Source of the DNA: Apricaphanius iberus
Lineage: Eukaryota > Chordata > Actinopteri > Cyprinodontiformes > Aphaniidae
Direction: 5' to 3'
Length of the DNA stretch: 64,000 nucleotides
Assembly: GCA_028564705.1 (NCBI GenBank)
Contig: JAPXFQ010001955.1
Location: forward strand, 868,001 to 932,000
Shown one piece after another: positions 52,327 to 63,209 of the stretch; the stretch's first letter is position 1, and each line of letters begins with the position of its first letter. Both the position numbers and the translations under genes were made by a program. Below the pieces are notes generated by a model, which was not told the DNA's origin, made no database searches, and saw nothing but the letters and a program-made list of their open reading frames with translations.

Positions 52327-54771
52327 TGACTAGGTTCCCGATTCAACTTTTCTTCACTCACTTGGTCTAAGCTTTTGCTTATTTGTCCCTTTTAACTTTT
52401 GTTACTATCCTCATGTCTCCGTTACTTCTTTAAATGCAAGAGGTTTAAGAAGCAATGTTAAACGTAAGGTTATTTTTTTGTTTTGCAAGCAGTTCAACTC
52501 AGATTTTTGTTTTATACAAGAGTCTCTTTCAACTATACAAGAAAAACATTTTGGAGATCGCAATGGGGAGATTATCTGTGGATGTCCCATGGTACAGAGC
52601 ATGCTGCTGGTGTTTGCATACTTAAAGGAACATTTAATGGTAAAATTTTGAATTCTGACATAGATAAATATGGTCATTAAATTTTTCTGATAGTTGAGGG
52701 TGCACATTATATCTATATTTTAGTCAATGTGTATGGTTTTAACTGTCAGAGGGAGAATAAGCTATATTTTGATAGGTTGGAGGAGCGTCTACTGCATTGG
52801 CTATCCAAATATCCCACTTCTTTTATAATTTTCGGTGGAGACTTTAATAAAGTGTTTAACAACTATTTGGACCGATGGCCTTCTAGAAGTTCAGACTCTA
52901 ATAACTAATTCATAAGACTGTTTGCACAAAGATTTAACTTAGTCAGTTCCTGGAGAGTTTCTCATCCAAATCAAGTAGCTTACACATGGTGTAATAAGAC
53001 TCAAACCAGGCACTCACGTATTGATTATTGGCTTATCTCAAAAGATTTAGAAAAAGTTAAAACGAATATTTATCCTACACCACTTTCAGACCACAAAATG
53101 GTTAGCTTATCAATCCCATTGTCATCCTCCTCCATCATTAAAACTTCTTACTGGAAGCTAAATAGCACCATTCTTGAACATAAAGAAGTAACTTGTGACG
53201 TTCAGAGATTCATGAAACTTTATTGGCATAAAGCTGTCACAGATAATACATTTTGTAGCAACTGGGAACTTTTGAAATACGAAATTGGAAAATTCTTTAG
53301 AAAATACAATAGTGATTTGGCAAAACAAAGAAGATCTGATGAGACACAAGTGATACAAAAGATCACATGGCTTACTTCCCAACCAATAGACGCCCTTAGT
53401 GAATCTGATAAGATAGAACAGTTTGACCTGCAGCATAGGTTAGATGAGATTTACAAATGCAAAGCTGACGGAGCATTTGTTCGGTCTCGCAGAAAATGGC
53501 TCAAAAAAGGAGAGCAGAATTCAGCCTATTTTTTTCAGAATTGAAAAACATCAATCTAACACCAACTCTATTCTCAACTAAATATTAATGGGACAATTTC
53601 TAATGAATATGAAATCATGGCAAAATATTGTTCAAACTTTTATTGCAAACTTTATTCTTCTAGTTATTGCCCTAAAGCTAGTCTTACTTTTTAAAATTAT
53701 ATAGACAAAATTACTCAGCTGAATGAGGAGGAAAGAGACCTTTGTGACGGATCAATTTCTTTGATGGAGGTTGCAGATGCTATAAAACATCAAAAGATGA
53801 ACAAATCATCTGGAACTGACGGCCTTACTGCCGAGTTTTACAAACAGTTTGCTGAAAGTTTAGCCCCGTTTCTTTTAGAAGTTTTTAAGGAAAGCATGGA
53901 CAGAGGTGCACTCCCTCCCACTTTATGTCAAGGTTTTATCACCCTCATTCCAAAACCAGGAAAGGATCCTTTGCTCTTACACAATTGGTGACCAATCTCT
54001 TTACTGAATAATGATTATAAGATACTGGCACAAGTTCTGGCTAATAGAGTAAAACCCGTATTAAATAAAGTTTTGATGAGAGTCAGTCAGGATTCATGCA
54101 GAATCGTCATATCGCAAACAACATAAGATTAATTTTAGACATAAACGATTACCAAGAACTTGTACACGATGATAGTCTTGTTCTTTTTTTAGATTTCTAC
54201 AAGGCATTCGACTCCTTAGAGCATGAGTTTTTTTTTTACTGCTTTAAATAAATTTGGGTTTGGTCAATCCTTCTGTAATGCCATCCGGACACTGTATTAC
54301 AATAGTAACAGCTCCATAAAGCTTGCCGCTGGTACCTCCCCGAGATTCTCTCTAAAGCGTGGAGTGAGGCAGGGTTCCCCCCTATCCGTGTATCTATTCC
54401 TTCTTTATGTGCAACTTCTTAATTTGCACATTAAAATCAGTTTGTTTAAAGGTCAGGGGTCTCATTTATAAAACATTGCGTAGAATCCCTACTAAAAGTG
54501 TACGTACGACCAAAACAAAAAGTTTGCGTACGCCAAAACGATTTCTGATTTATAAAACCATGCCTACGCACAGGTGTAAGCAATTTCCCTTTATAAATCA
54601 TGGTCTTCTTGGAAGTTTGCGCACGTGAATTTGGCTGATATCCCGCCCTGAACATGCCCACATCTGGCTATAAAAGGTCAATGCAAAGCAGGACATGAAT
54701 ATTGATGCATATGAAGAAGAGGGGAAATATGGCAACAACAAAAGAAAAACTAGAAGAGAAACTTTACGGAG

Positions 54772-54942
54772 ATGTTGATTGAAGTGCTAGTGGGTGAGGT
54801 GGAGGCTAGAAGAGACATTTTATTTGGTGGACACAGCAGCGGTTTCACAAATAAAAGAAAGAAGTGTGAGTGGCAGCATGTGGCGTCTGCAGTGCAGACT
54901 GTCAGCGCAACTGACAGCACGGTACCCGAAATAAAAAAATAA
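54772..54942 (+). pseudogene. Harbinger Myb/SANT-like accessory protein (truncated)
   Basis: An in-frame ATG at 54772 gives MLIEVLVGEVEARRDILF followed by GGHSSGFTNKRKKCEWQHV and VPEIKK, then TAA at 54940. The order (E-VLV-x-EVE, LFGGHSSG-T-N, EW-x2-V, EIKKKW) is that of the trihelix Myb/SANT-like partner protein which, in Harbinger elements, helps the nuclease into the nucleus and onto DNA. The codons after the stop still read KKWSELKVD in a shifted frame within an A-rich run, so the stop comes from slippage. The upstream start region is also out of frame. Confidence 0.72.
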
Positions 54943-55239
54943 AAAAGTGGTCGGAGCTCAAAGTTGATAGGGGGGGTGGACACTTGCCTCCCACCGTCAG
55001 AGTGGGTCTGCTACTGGAGGGGGTACGTGTACACCCGAGCTGACACTAAATATGAGCATATTTTAAGGAGACAGACTAATATGCCGTGTATTTTGAGCTC
55101 TTAGATGGCGAGGATTAGGGGGCTGAGGAAGATGAGGTTGGGGGCTGAGGAAGATGAGGTTGCCCAGCGTCTAGTGACAGCCATTGCTACATTACATCCT
55201 GGCCGATCCTGGGTGAAAGCTTCCTGTCGAGGAGGAGGC

Positions 55240-55513
55240 GGCTGTGGGTCGGGGTTCTCATGTGGGGAGGGGGTACGCCAGGAGGGAGGGGAATTTCCTC
55301 GGACGGGGCCCTTATAGTAATATGTGTGCAGTCAATTGCGCCGATTATGTTTGGGAAACCGGACATTGCTGCAAATTGCATCTTAATTTTGGCCTGCTCC
55401 CCCACAGTATATGGAAACGTGATGTATCGCCTGCTCATCTTAATGATCCCATCCAAGACTGCAGGCATTATTGCGCGCAGGTACGGCAGATGATTCAATT
55501 TATTAATTGGCAC
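55240..55513 (-). pseudogene. HARBI1-type transposase nuclease, N-terminal/central fragment
   Basis: The minus strand from 55513 reads AVLDGIIKMSRRYITFPY, then QAKIKMQFAAMSGFPNIIG and GAIDCTHITIRAPSE. GAIDCTH contains the first catalytic Asp of the DDE triad, and FPN-x-IGAIDCTH is diagnostic for HARBI1-like nucleases. After RAPSE the similarity ends and the remaining frame is composition-driven, so the second Asp and the Glu are lost by deletion. It is convergent with the Myb-like gene, the usual arrangement in fish Harbinger elements. Confidence 0.82.
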
Positions 55514-57489
55514 ACAGTCCCGGCCCTTTTATCTGAGTTTAAGGTTTTCAGATAAATTTTATGTATCTATTTTAATATTGAAAAATGTTTTTAGAAGAGC
55601 TATAGCTCACTGCAAAGCTACAATATAGATATCATTGCTTGTTAAGATGTTTATAATAACATAAATCCATAATTAATGTTTGGTGTGAAGTGAAGTGATA
55701 TGCGTGAGAGGAGTAATATGCAGTCTGGCTGCAGTTCACCCCCTCACCAACTGCGTCGTCGATTCCCTCGTCTCCAAAATGTCCGTACGCACGGGTCAGA
55801 GTTGGCGTACAGGTGCGCACATTTTCCCGTCAAGTCTGTTTTTTATAAATCACAACTTTTGCTTTGAAAGTGGCGTACGCCAGTTTCAGGCCTCGTTTTG
55901 TGCGTACGCAACTTTTATAAATGAGACCCCTGGTCATTGCTAATAGAGAAATACTCATAAGTCAGCTGGCAGACGATACAGCTCTCTTCCTCAGAGACGC
56001 CTCGCAAGTCATTCTCTAAAGACTCTGGACTTTCACTCAACCTACATAAACTGCGAAATTCTACCAGTTAAAAATTGTTTAACAACTTCAATTCATGGAA
56101 TACCTGTAAGAAACTCTGTAAGATATCTTGGAATTCAAATAATAAAAAACTAGCAATCCAGATGTTCCACAAACTTCACTCCTACTATAGATAAAGCCCC
56201 AAAAATCTTTAATCATTGCCTACAGCGAGACCTTTCGTTGAAGGGAAGAGTTCTGCTTTCGAAGGCTGAAGGTGTCTCCCGTCTAACCTATGCTGCCCAG
56301 TCACTACATGTTGATAATACAACCTGTAAGTCAATTAACAAATTATTATACAATTTTTTATGGAAAAATAAAACCCACTACTTGCGTAAATCAGTAGCTT
56401 TAAATTCATATGATAAAGGAGGTTTAAATTTTATTGATTTTGGTGCTCTTAACAACACCTTTAAAATAAACTAGATTAAAAATAATTTAAAAAGTCCCAC
56501 TTCTATCTGGAACTTTATCCCACATCATGTGTTATCTAATTTAGGCGGGCTTAACTTCTACTGCTCTTCAATTATAGTATACCAAAAATACCACTGAAAC
56601 TCTCTCACTTTCATCAACAAATTCTTTTGGCATGGGCACTGATTTACAAACACAATTTATCTCCACAAAACTGTTTTATTTGGAGTAACTCCAATGTTAA
56701 TTATAAAATAAAACTCTTTTTTTAAATAACTGGTTTAATAATGGAATCATCCTGCTTAGTCAGTTATATAAAGAAGATGGACTTTTATATAATTACTCTG
56801 AATTCCTTAGGAGATACAATGTACCAATAACACCTAAAAAATTCTCAATAGTGTTTCATGCAATCCCATCTGGTCTGTCCATGTTACTCAGATGCTCCCA
56901 CAGTGCTCCACTATCAGTCACTCCCCCCGATGTGTTACATTCTTCCCTTGGTAAGGTTTTCTTCTCGTCTCATAAGTCTATAAATACCAAAATAAGATCT
57001 TTTTTTCAAGATAAAATGGTTTCTGCTCCATCAGCCATTTTTTATTGGGCCAATGTTGTAACAGATGTTGAATGGGAAAAAGTTTGGACTTTACCACAAA
57101 GATTTGTTTTTACGAACAAAGTCAAAGAGATTTCATTTAAATTGATTCATATGTTTTACCCTACCAAACAATATTTGTCCAAATTTGTAGGTGATATAAA
57201 TGTAAATTGTACCTTATGTCAAGAGCAACCTGAAACAGTTACTCATTTGTTTTGGTCATGTAAATGTACATATAATTTCTGGAAGGACTTCCACAAGTTT
57301 ATTACTGACTTTTTTTCTCCCTAACTTTCAACTATACTACAAGGATGTTATCTTTGGTTATTATCATTTAAAAAACAAGGACAATGACGCTTTCTTCTTT
57401 ATAAACATGGTTTTATTTCTGGCAAAATTTCACATACACAAAAGCAACAAAAAAGCCCTCATCTGGTTAAAAATTACACTGCATTGAAA

Positions 57490-58210
57490 TTCACTTGAAT
57501 TTTAATCAGGCATTGCTACCAGCTCAGCCTGGGTTTCTGATGTTGGCAGGATTTCTGACAACAGTAATTTGGCCATGTGGAGTATAAAACAAACTCTGTC
57601 TAAGCCACATCTCTGTAGTGAGTTGGAATAGCAAGGGTTTACAGTGTTTATCAGGTTAGTGATTTGTTAGATTAGCATTTACTTGGATTCTTTAGCATAG
57701 CATTTTTAATGATAGATTATTTAGTCTTAGTTGTGGTTATAGTATAGTGTAGTTGTGGGTGTGCATTAGTCTTAGAAATTAGGCGCACAGTTGGTATGAT
57801 TGGACTGCGACCTGCTGCCTAAGTCTGGAGTTTTCAAAAATAATTTTAAACGCGATCCAACGTGATGGAGGTTGAACTGGGTTATGGTAAGCATCTGTGT
57901 TTGAAGAGGGAGGGTGTCCCCACCCGTCCCCACCCTTGCTCTTCCAAGACTGTGTGAAGGGCCCAGGACTCTGCACCCCCACCATCACGGTAACATGCGC
58001 CACAAATTAGAGGTAAAAAGCTTATGAAGCTGTGCAGATGACACAAAGGTGAATTTTTTTTGTAGATGTTCTAGTTAATTATTGTCTAAAATACATTGTT
58101 TTCATTTCCAATTTTTATTAACATTATCTATGTTTTTATTAAAAATGACCTTTTCACAGTTGTCATTGTTTACATCATATAGACTAATCAAATTCAACTC
58201 CGACCCCCAC
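57490..58210. other. Stretch without a recognised gene
   Basis: T-rich non-coding DNA. The short minus frame at 57779-58003 has no recognisable domain. Confidence 0.45.
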
Positions 58211-58212
58211 AG

Positions 58213-61020
58213 TGTCATGTTTGGGTTTCGAGACTCAAATGCAACACAAATTCAGACACAAAAACAATGGATTTTGATAAGAAAAGGGTTTTATTTGAAC
58301 AAAGGTTGTATCTTCCAGGAGGTACTTCGCATGGGAGGGCAGCAGGAATGAACTGTAGTGAGGACCGTGAAGGCATCAAAGGAGGTAAGTGGCAAATGGA
58401 AAATACTGAGAGGTTCAGGCGCTTACAGGTGGTCTGAAGGGTAGAGGATTCGGGGAAAGTAAGTGGAAGTTTGATGTCTGTGGTTGGCTGGAGATGTAAT
58501 GATCCTTGTCTTTCTTAGATAGGTGAAGTAGGAGGGACCGGCAGGCGTGCAGGATGATGGAAGCGGGTGATGGTGGATCCGACAAACCAAACGGGAGCAG
58601 TGCAGATGCTGACAAGAGGAGTACTGGTGAGCTCTGGAGTTCTTACAGTCCCTGAGGAACCAGTACTCGAGGAAGAACTGAAGCAACAAAGATGATTGTA
58701 ATCCAGGTAGAGAACTCCAGGAGAGAAGAGGAAGGATTCAGCTCTGGAAAGGACTGGATGAAACAGGTTTGACTTGAGAGACATGGAAAATAGGATGAAA
58801 GCGATGATGAGACTGGATCTTGAGTTTGATAGCAGATGGACTGATGACCTTCGTGATAGGAAATGGACCTAGAAATTGGGGAGCACGTTTCGGGGAGCAT
58901 GTTTGCTGGGATTTGAGAGGGAAATCTTTTGATGAAAGTGATACCAGTTGTCTGGGTGAATATGCGTGCTGGTCTCCCCTTCTTATCTGCAAATCCTTTG
59001 TTTTGGGCTGAGGCTCTTTGCAGAGCAGAGTATGATCCCATATCCATCTGATGGAACGGAGACGAGCATGGACCAAGGGAACCACTGGGTCTGGAGAGGA
59101 AGCTAGGAGAAGTGGAGGTTGATACCCGAGGGAGACTTCAAAGGGTGAGAGACCAGTAGCTCAAGAGGCATGTGCATTTTGGAAATAAATCAGTCCAAGG
59201 TAAATAAACTGACCAGGTGTTGGATTTTGACTGCACAGACAGCAGAGTGTTTTCTATTCCCTGATTTAGGCGCTCATACTGACAGACAGTACTTTGCACC
59301 AAGGGCTGAACAGAACTGTTTACAAATGGCTGAGGTGAATTGTGGTCCAGGGTCTGAAACAATTTCTGTGGGAATTCCATGAAGGCAGAAGACGTGGTTA
59401 GTGAGTTGACGTTTTCTGTGGAAAAGAGAGCAACTTGGTTGCAGGCTTTGGAAAATTTGCTAAGCATTCCGGATCGATTTCTCCATATCCCAGCTAAGAG
59501 ACCCGATAAAGAAGGATGGTGGTTTCTTCAGAGAATGATTTGTTGGTTTGATGAATACTGGCTACTTATTTTTGGATCCTGGACGGTATGATATGTTGAG
59601 ATTGAAGTGGGAAAAGAAGAGGGACCAGCGCAACTGTCGTGGATTAAGTCTTTTGCTGGACTGTAGCTATGACAGGTTCTTCTGATCCGTCCAGACAATT
59701 ACTGGAAGTTCAGTACCCTCCAGCAAGTGCCTCCACTCTTCAAGGGCTAGTTTCATAGCAAGCAGTTCTCGATCACCAATGTCATAGTTTCTCTCTGTGG
59801 GGGAAAACTTCTTGGAGAAGTAAGCACAGGGGTGTAGTTTGTGATTTTGTGGGGACCTCTGCGAAAGGTCGGCTCCAATGACTGATGCTGAGTCTGATGC
59901 GTCAACTTCTAGAATAAACAGCAAAGAAGGATCTGGCTGGGAAAGGATCGGTGCTTGACAACAACAATGAGAGCGAGTATATGTTTTTGATAGTTATTTG
60001 GTTCTGTCCTCGGTAGACAATACATGGTCGAAGGGACACATCCTTCTTGGAGACAAGGAAAAATCCCACTGCGAGAGGGGATGAAGAGGGACAAATTATG
60101 CCAGCGTCTATAGACTCTAGAATGTATTTTTCCTTGGCCTTGCGTTCTTGACAGGCTGAAAAGTCGACAGGTAGGAAGTGGGGCTCCAGGTAAGAGATCA
60201 ATGACACATTCATATGGACGGTGAGGAGGTAAGGAGAGAGTGAGATCTTTTCTGAAGACTTGATGCAAATCATGATATTCAGGGGGAATGTTAGACAGAT
60301 CAGGGTCAGAATCCGAGTTGGTTTAGTTTGATTCTTTTTTTTCTCAAGTACCGTTGATCTCAGACAGGTCTTCAAGCAGAAAGGTCTCCATGATTCTATT
60401 CTACTATTAGACCAGTTGATTTGAGGGTCTGTTTTTCTTGATGTGATTAACGTTCTCTACCAATCTGCATTGGCTCTGGAGACAAAGTGATTAGTTTATT
60501 GAGGGTTTCAAGTTCATCTCGTGATGCTAAATCATCCTTTATTTTGTTATTGAGGGGGTTATAAAATGTTCCTTTAGAGCTTGATCATTCCAGCCTGCTT
60601 CTGCGGCTAGGATCCCGAACTCTACAGCAAAGTCAGCAACTGATCTGTTCCCCTGCTTAAGGGTCCAGAGTTTTCTAGCTGATTGTTCTATATTTTTGAC
60701 TGGAGCGAAAGCCATACTAAACAACTCAAAAATTGATCAAAGGATGTTTCCTCAATTGAGGTTTCATCAAAAAATGCCTCTGCCCATCTAAGAGCTCTAC
60801 CTCGTAAGAGGCCAATAATATAAATTATCTTTAGCGAGTCATAGAGAAAGGATCAAGGAGAACGAGAAAATGTTAGCTTACACAGGAGGATGAAGCCATT
60901 ATATTTATCTAAATCCATAGAAAAGGGTTCTGGCGGAGGTGACGTCACCTCGAGGAATTGGGAAGCGGAAGGAGAGTTCTCTGCTGGGCCAAATTGAGCC
61001 TTGTACTTAAATTAAATACT
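58213..61020 (-). mobile_element. Chromovirus (sushi-like Ty3/gypsy), minus strand, multiple internal deletions
   Basis: Read from 61020 downwards: gag (PPPEPFSMDLDKYNGFILLC, IIYIIGLLRGRALRWAEAFF, then [19 protein letters not shown] and [19 protein letters not shown] to about 60540). There is then an immediate jump to the segment between protease and RT ([13 protein letters not shown], about 60420), so the zinc knuckle and protease are missing. [20 protein letters not shown] and the RT entry ([18 protein letters not shown]) follow. At about 59945 the RT palm is deleted and RNase H starts ([39 protein letters not shown]). The integrase end is recognisable (YERLNQGIENTLLSVQSKSN, CTCLLSYWSLTL, then RAPQFLGPFPITKVISPSAI and FHPIFHVSQVKPVSSSP), with a weak chromodomain (EYWFLRDCKNSRAHQYSSCQ, about 58640). 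58213 (TGTCATG on +) marks a likely LTR edge. Confidence 0.82.
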
Positions 61021-61099
61021 TGTTGGGTTAGTCTACCGATTGTAGCTGTTTGCACGGACTGTTGACAAGTTAAAACTTGAAAAATGGGTTCATGTCTAC

Positions 61100-61768
61100 C
61101 GAGGACATCTAAATATTAGATTAGCTCGAGTAATTTTGTGTAACTCTGCCTCGATAGTTGCACCTGCGGCCACTGCATGTCATTGTCAGAAACAGAATGT
61201 GTGTTGCAGTGAGGTGCCCAAGGTATAACTAAAGTATCCAAGCATGATGAGAAAATCATTCAGGAATGTGCAAAAAAAATAAATTCACACCATGTCAATT
61301 GTTTCATTAAAAACGAACTCTTAGCCGAGATTTTATTTTCCATTTACTGATATCAGTTATTCCCTTCGTCATAACAAATGTCAGCAAGTAGGGGTAACAA
61401 CCTGCATAATGGAGCACCCAGGTTTTGAGCCAGTTGTGCTGTAGGCAGTTCATGGCACATCGCTACGGAGGTGTGGCCAAGACCCCACGTGTTATATACC
61501 CCACCACAGCCAGACTGCTGTCGTCACTAATCAAAAGCTACATCAGAAACCCAAGCTGAGACAGGATTCCAATTTCAGTGAATTACAGTGCAGTGGAATT
61601 GTTTAACCACTTGGGGCACTAAACTAATGGTTTTTGGTTAAAAAAAATATTTTCACTAAAATGTACTAAAATACATAAAATAATGACCAGACATGTAGTG
61701 CTATTATAGACCAATTTATACAGTTTATCAACAAAAAAAGATACTTTTTGGGTGAGTTGTACTTTAAA
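61100..61768. repeat. Second copy of the TTAA-element body
   Basis: GATTAGCTCGAGTAAT, CAAGCATGATGAGAAAATCA, AGTAGGGGTAACAACCTGC and CTACGGAGGTGTGGCC match the same order at 51520-51870. The right edge GGGTGAGTTGTACTTTAAAG resembles the TTAA terminus. The left part and the hAT insert are absent. Confidence 0.72.
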
Positions 61769-61869
61769 GTGTTGTTTTTGGACTTAGGTTAATTCTAACT
61801 ATTAGCTGTGTATTAGCCAAGAATTAGCTGTGTACATCTTCACAATAAGAGCTTTTATTTCCTGTTGTG

Positions 61870-62255
61870 ACAAACTTGAGAATCTGCTGAGTTTTTACTT
61901 TTGGAAAATGGTATATTGTGATGTTTGATTACTAAGTCTATATTACATTTGATTTATGTGAAGTTTAACAGAGACTGCTGATATCCAAATGTTAAGTTTA
62001 CTCATATACTTTGGTTAGCTCTACCTCTATTTGTTATTATTTTTCATATTAGACCACACATTCATTGTGAATGTGATTGTGGAGTTTAAAAAAATTATTT
62101 CTACGATATTTAATTTTGAAAAAGAGCAACTGCTTCTAGATTTGTCCTTTATTTACACTGGAAATTGTCGTTTTTTTGGTCATATTTAGGAATGTGACTA
62201 ATTCACAGCTACCCTGTGATTTTTTTTTTTATTGTTTGACAGTCCCACTAAAAAT
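61870..62255 (-). mobile_element. Unclassified DNA transposon end (copy 2, inverted relative to copy 1)
   Basis: The reverse complement aligns with 85-770: AATCACAGGGTAGCTGTGAAT, ATGAAAAATAATAACAAAT, TTTGGATATCAGCAG and GACTTAGTAATCAAA all have counterparts in the same order. The inner part carrying the THAP-like exon in copy 1 is not present here. Confidence 0.68.
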
Positions 62256-62324
62256 ACAAATAAATAGATGGTTTTTGGATGAAGATTGTATGTTTTGATG
62301 AAAGACAGACTGATGTGCTCGTCA

Positions 62325-62490
62325 TGTTACTGCAAATAGACAATTCTCAGGGAATTGAGCGTTTGAAAACAGCACTAGTTGGACCTCCGTTGTGGAGTTT
62401 CTAACTCGAAGACACAGATACTGCATGCTTGTGATAATTTAGGTATGCACTGCCCCCTACTGGCCGAAAATTACACACTGTGCCTTTAAG
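62325..62490 (-). mobile_element. Truncated copy of the TTAA-element end block
   Basis: It reads as the reverse complement of 29977-30150: AATTACACACTGTGCCTTTA at its edge, TGCACTGCCCCCTACTGGCC, GAGTTTCTAACTCGAAGACA and GACAATTCTCAGGGAATTGA. A TTAA lies at 62485-62488. The other end is missing. Confidence 0.78.
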
Positions 62491-62509
62491 CACCATTTCA
62501 AGCACCATT

Positions 62510-62584
62510 TAAGCACTGGCACCATTTCAAAAGTACCGGTTTGGCACCGGTATCAGATAAAACCTAAATGATACCCATCCCTAG
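62510..62584. mobile_element. hAT-like terminal fragment
   Basis: AAGTACCGGTTTGGCACCGG, TATCAGATAAAACC and GATACCCATCCCTAG form the end of a widespread fish hAT element (TAGGGATGGGTATC in reverse). The opposite end was not found. Confidence 0.5.
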
Positions 62585-62879
62585 TGGAGTCGCAAAGTGT
62601 GTTTTGTGATACATGGACAATGATGGATATTCCTTTTCCAGAAAGTCCTTGTGCAATGTGTGAGGTGTCAGCTTCTGATCCAAGCTTCTATTTAGTTGAC
62701 AGTGCAAGTACTGTGAACCGTACAAATTAGAAATAGTTTTGTATATAAAAAAAAGAAATACAATTTTGATTGGTTACTTTATATTATTTGAAATATTTAA
62801 TTTATCTCTTCTCAAATAAAGCACTTGCACTGAAGTCAATCCATAGAAAGACAAAAAGTACATTGTTCACGAAGTAAAA

Positions 62880-63206
62880 TTGATGGTGGTTTTAAAAAGA
62901 TTTCCTGTTTGCTTCAGTTGTTGTAGTGTGGATACAATGACAATCGACACACTGCTCTGTCTGACACAAAAATGTTCACGCTGTGAGTACTATAACCAAT
63001 GGTCCAGTCAGCCCATGGTCAACAGTATTGCAGCAGGAAACCTCCAGCTTTGTGCAGCAGTTCATTTCACTGACTCATCACCGAGCCGGATCTACCATAT
63101 GGGCAACCTGGACACGTGCCCAAGGGCCCTTGGGCATAGAGGGACCCTCTGCTGGCAGAATTGTTCGTTTTGCCGTAACATAAAAAATTCCCACACAAGA
63201 TTTTAG
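62880..63206 (+). pseudogene. Cysteine-rich transposon ORF fragment
   Basis: The frame starts MMVVLKRFPVCFSCCSVDT and continues QKCSRCEYYNQWSSQPMVN and AAGNLQLCAAVHFTDSSPSR to about residue 75. The pattern (CxxC pair, then C-x2-C, W-x-SQP, AGNLQL-x-AA) matches a block seen in large uncharacterised fish proteins that start with a THAP-like domain and behave as repeats, presumably transposases. The following residues do not continue the match, so only a fragment remains. I cannot name the superfamily. It might be related to the THAP-like fragments at 901 and 21101. Confidence 0.5.
63117..63136. repeat. 20 bp perfect palindrome
   Basis: TGCCCAAGGGCCCTTGGGCA equals its own reverse complement. 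It lies inside the transposon ORF fragment just where the protein similarity stops. Confidence 0.9.
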
Positions 63207-63209
63207 TCT

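Larger units (their letters stand above)
54451..55935. mobile_element. PIF/Harbinger element inserted in L1 RT
   Basis: The ends at 54455 and 55931 are inverted copies of AGGGGTCTCATTTATAAA, and GTACGC-rich subterminal motifs are present at both ends. GGTC flanks each side (54451-54454, 55932-55935); PIF/Harbinger normally duplicates 3 bp, so one base may be shared by chance. Inside are the two expected genes: a Myb/SANT-like protein on the plus strand and a HARBI1-type nuclease on the minus strand, both incomplete. L1 coding sequence resumes at 55936. Confidence 0.88.
52410..57487 (+). pseudogene. L1 ORF2, heavily broken and interrupted
   Basis: Endonuclease: SLNARGLRSNVKRK (about 52432), a frameshift, WRSQWGDYLWMSHGTEHAAG (52550), GGDFNKVFNN (52831), HSRIDYWLISKDL (53010) and PLSDHKMV (53083), so the Asp, Asn and His catalytic positions are visible. 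Linker: AFVRSRRKWLKKGEQNSAYF (53475). RT: KMNKSSGTDGLTAEFYKQF (53797), TLIPKPGKDP, LFLDFYKAFDSLEHEF (motif A, about 54185), TSPRFSLKRGVRQGSPLS (motif B), then the Harbinger insert, then LISQLADDTALFLRDA (palm, about 55957). C terminus: KGRVLLSKAEGVSRLTYAAQ (56238), YDKGGLNFIDF, and the Cys/His end CTLCQEQPETVTHLFWSC (57209). Multiple stops and shifts. Confidence 0.85.
48800..57490 (+). mobile_element. L1-clade LINE, plus strand, split by three DNA elements
   Basis: A second L1 of the same general family as 35099-40632 but older. The 5' end carries CCAAGATGGCGCTCTGAGC near 48810, like the 5' UTR of the other copy. ORF1 (48957-49909) and ORF2 (52410-57487) are recognisable in order. A TTAA element (50182-52322, itself holding a hAT element) sits between the ORFs, and a Harbinger element (54455-55931) sits within the RT. 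No clear target duplication or poly-A tail was found at the 3' end; the sequence loses L1 character near 57490. Confidence 0.85.
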
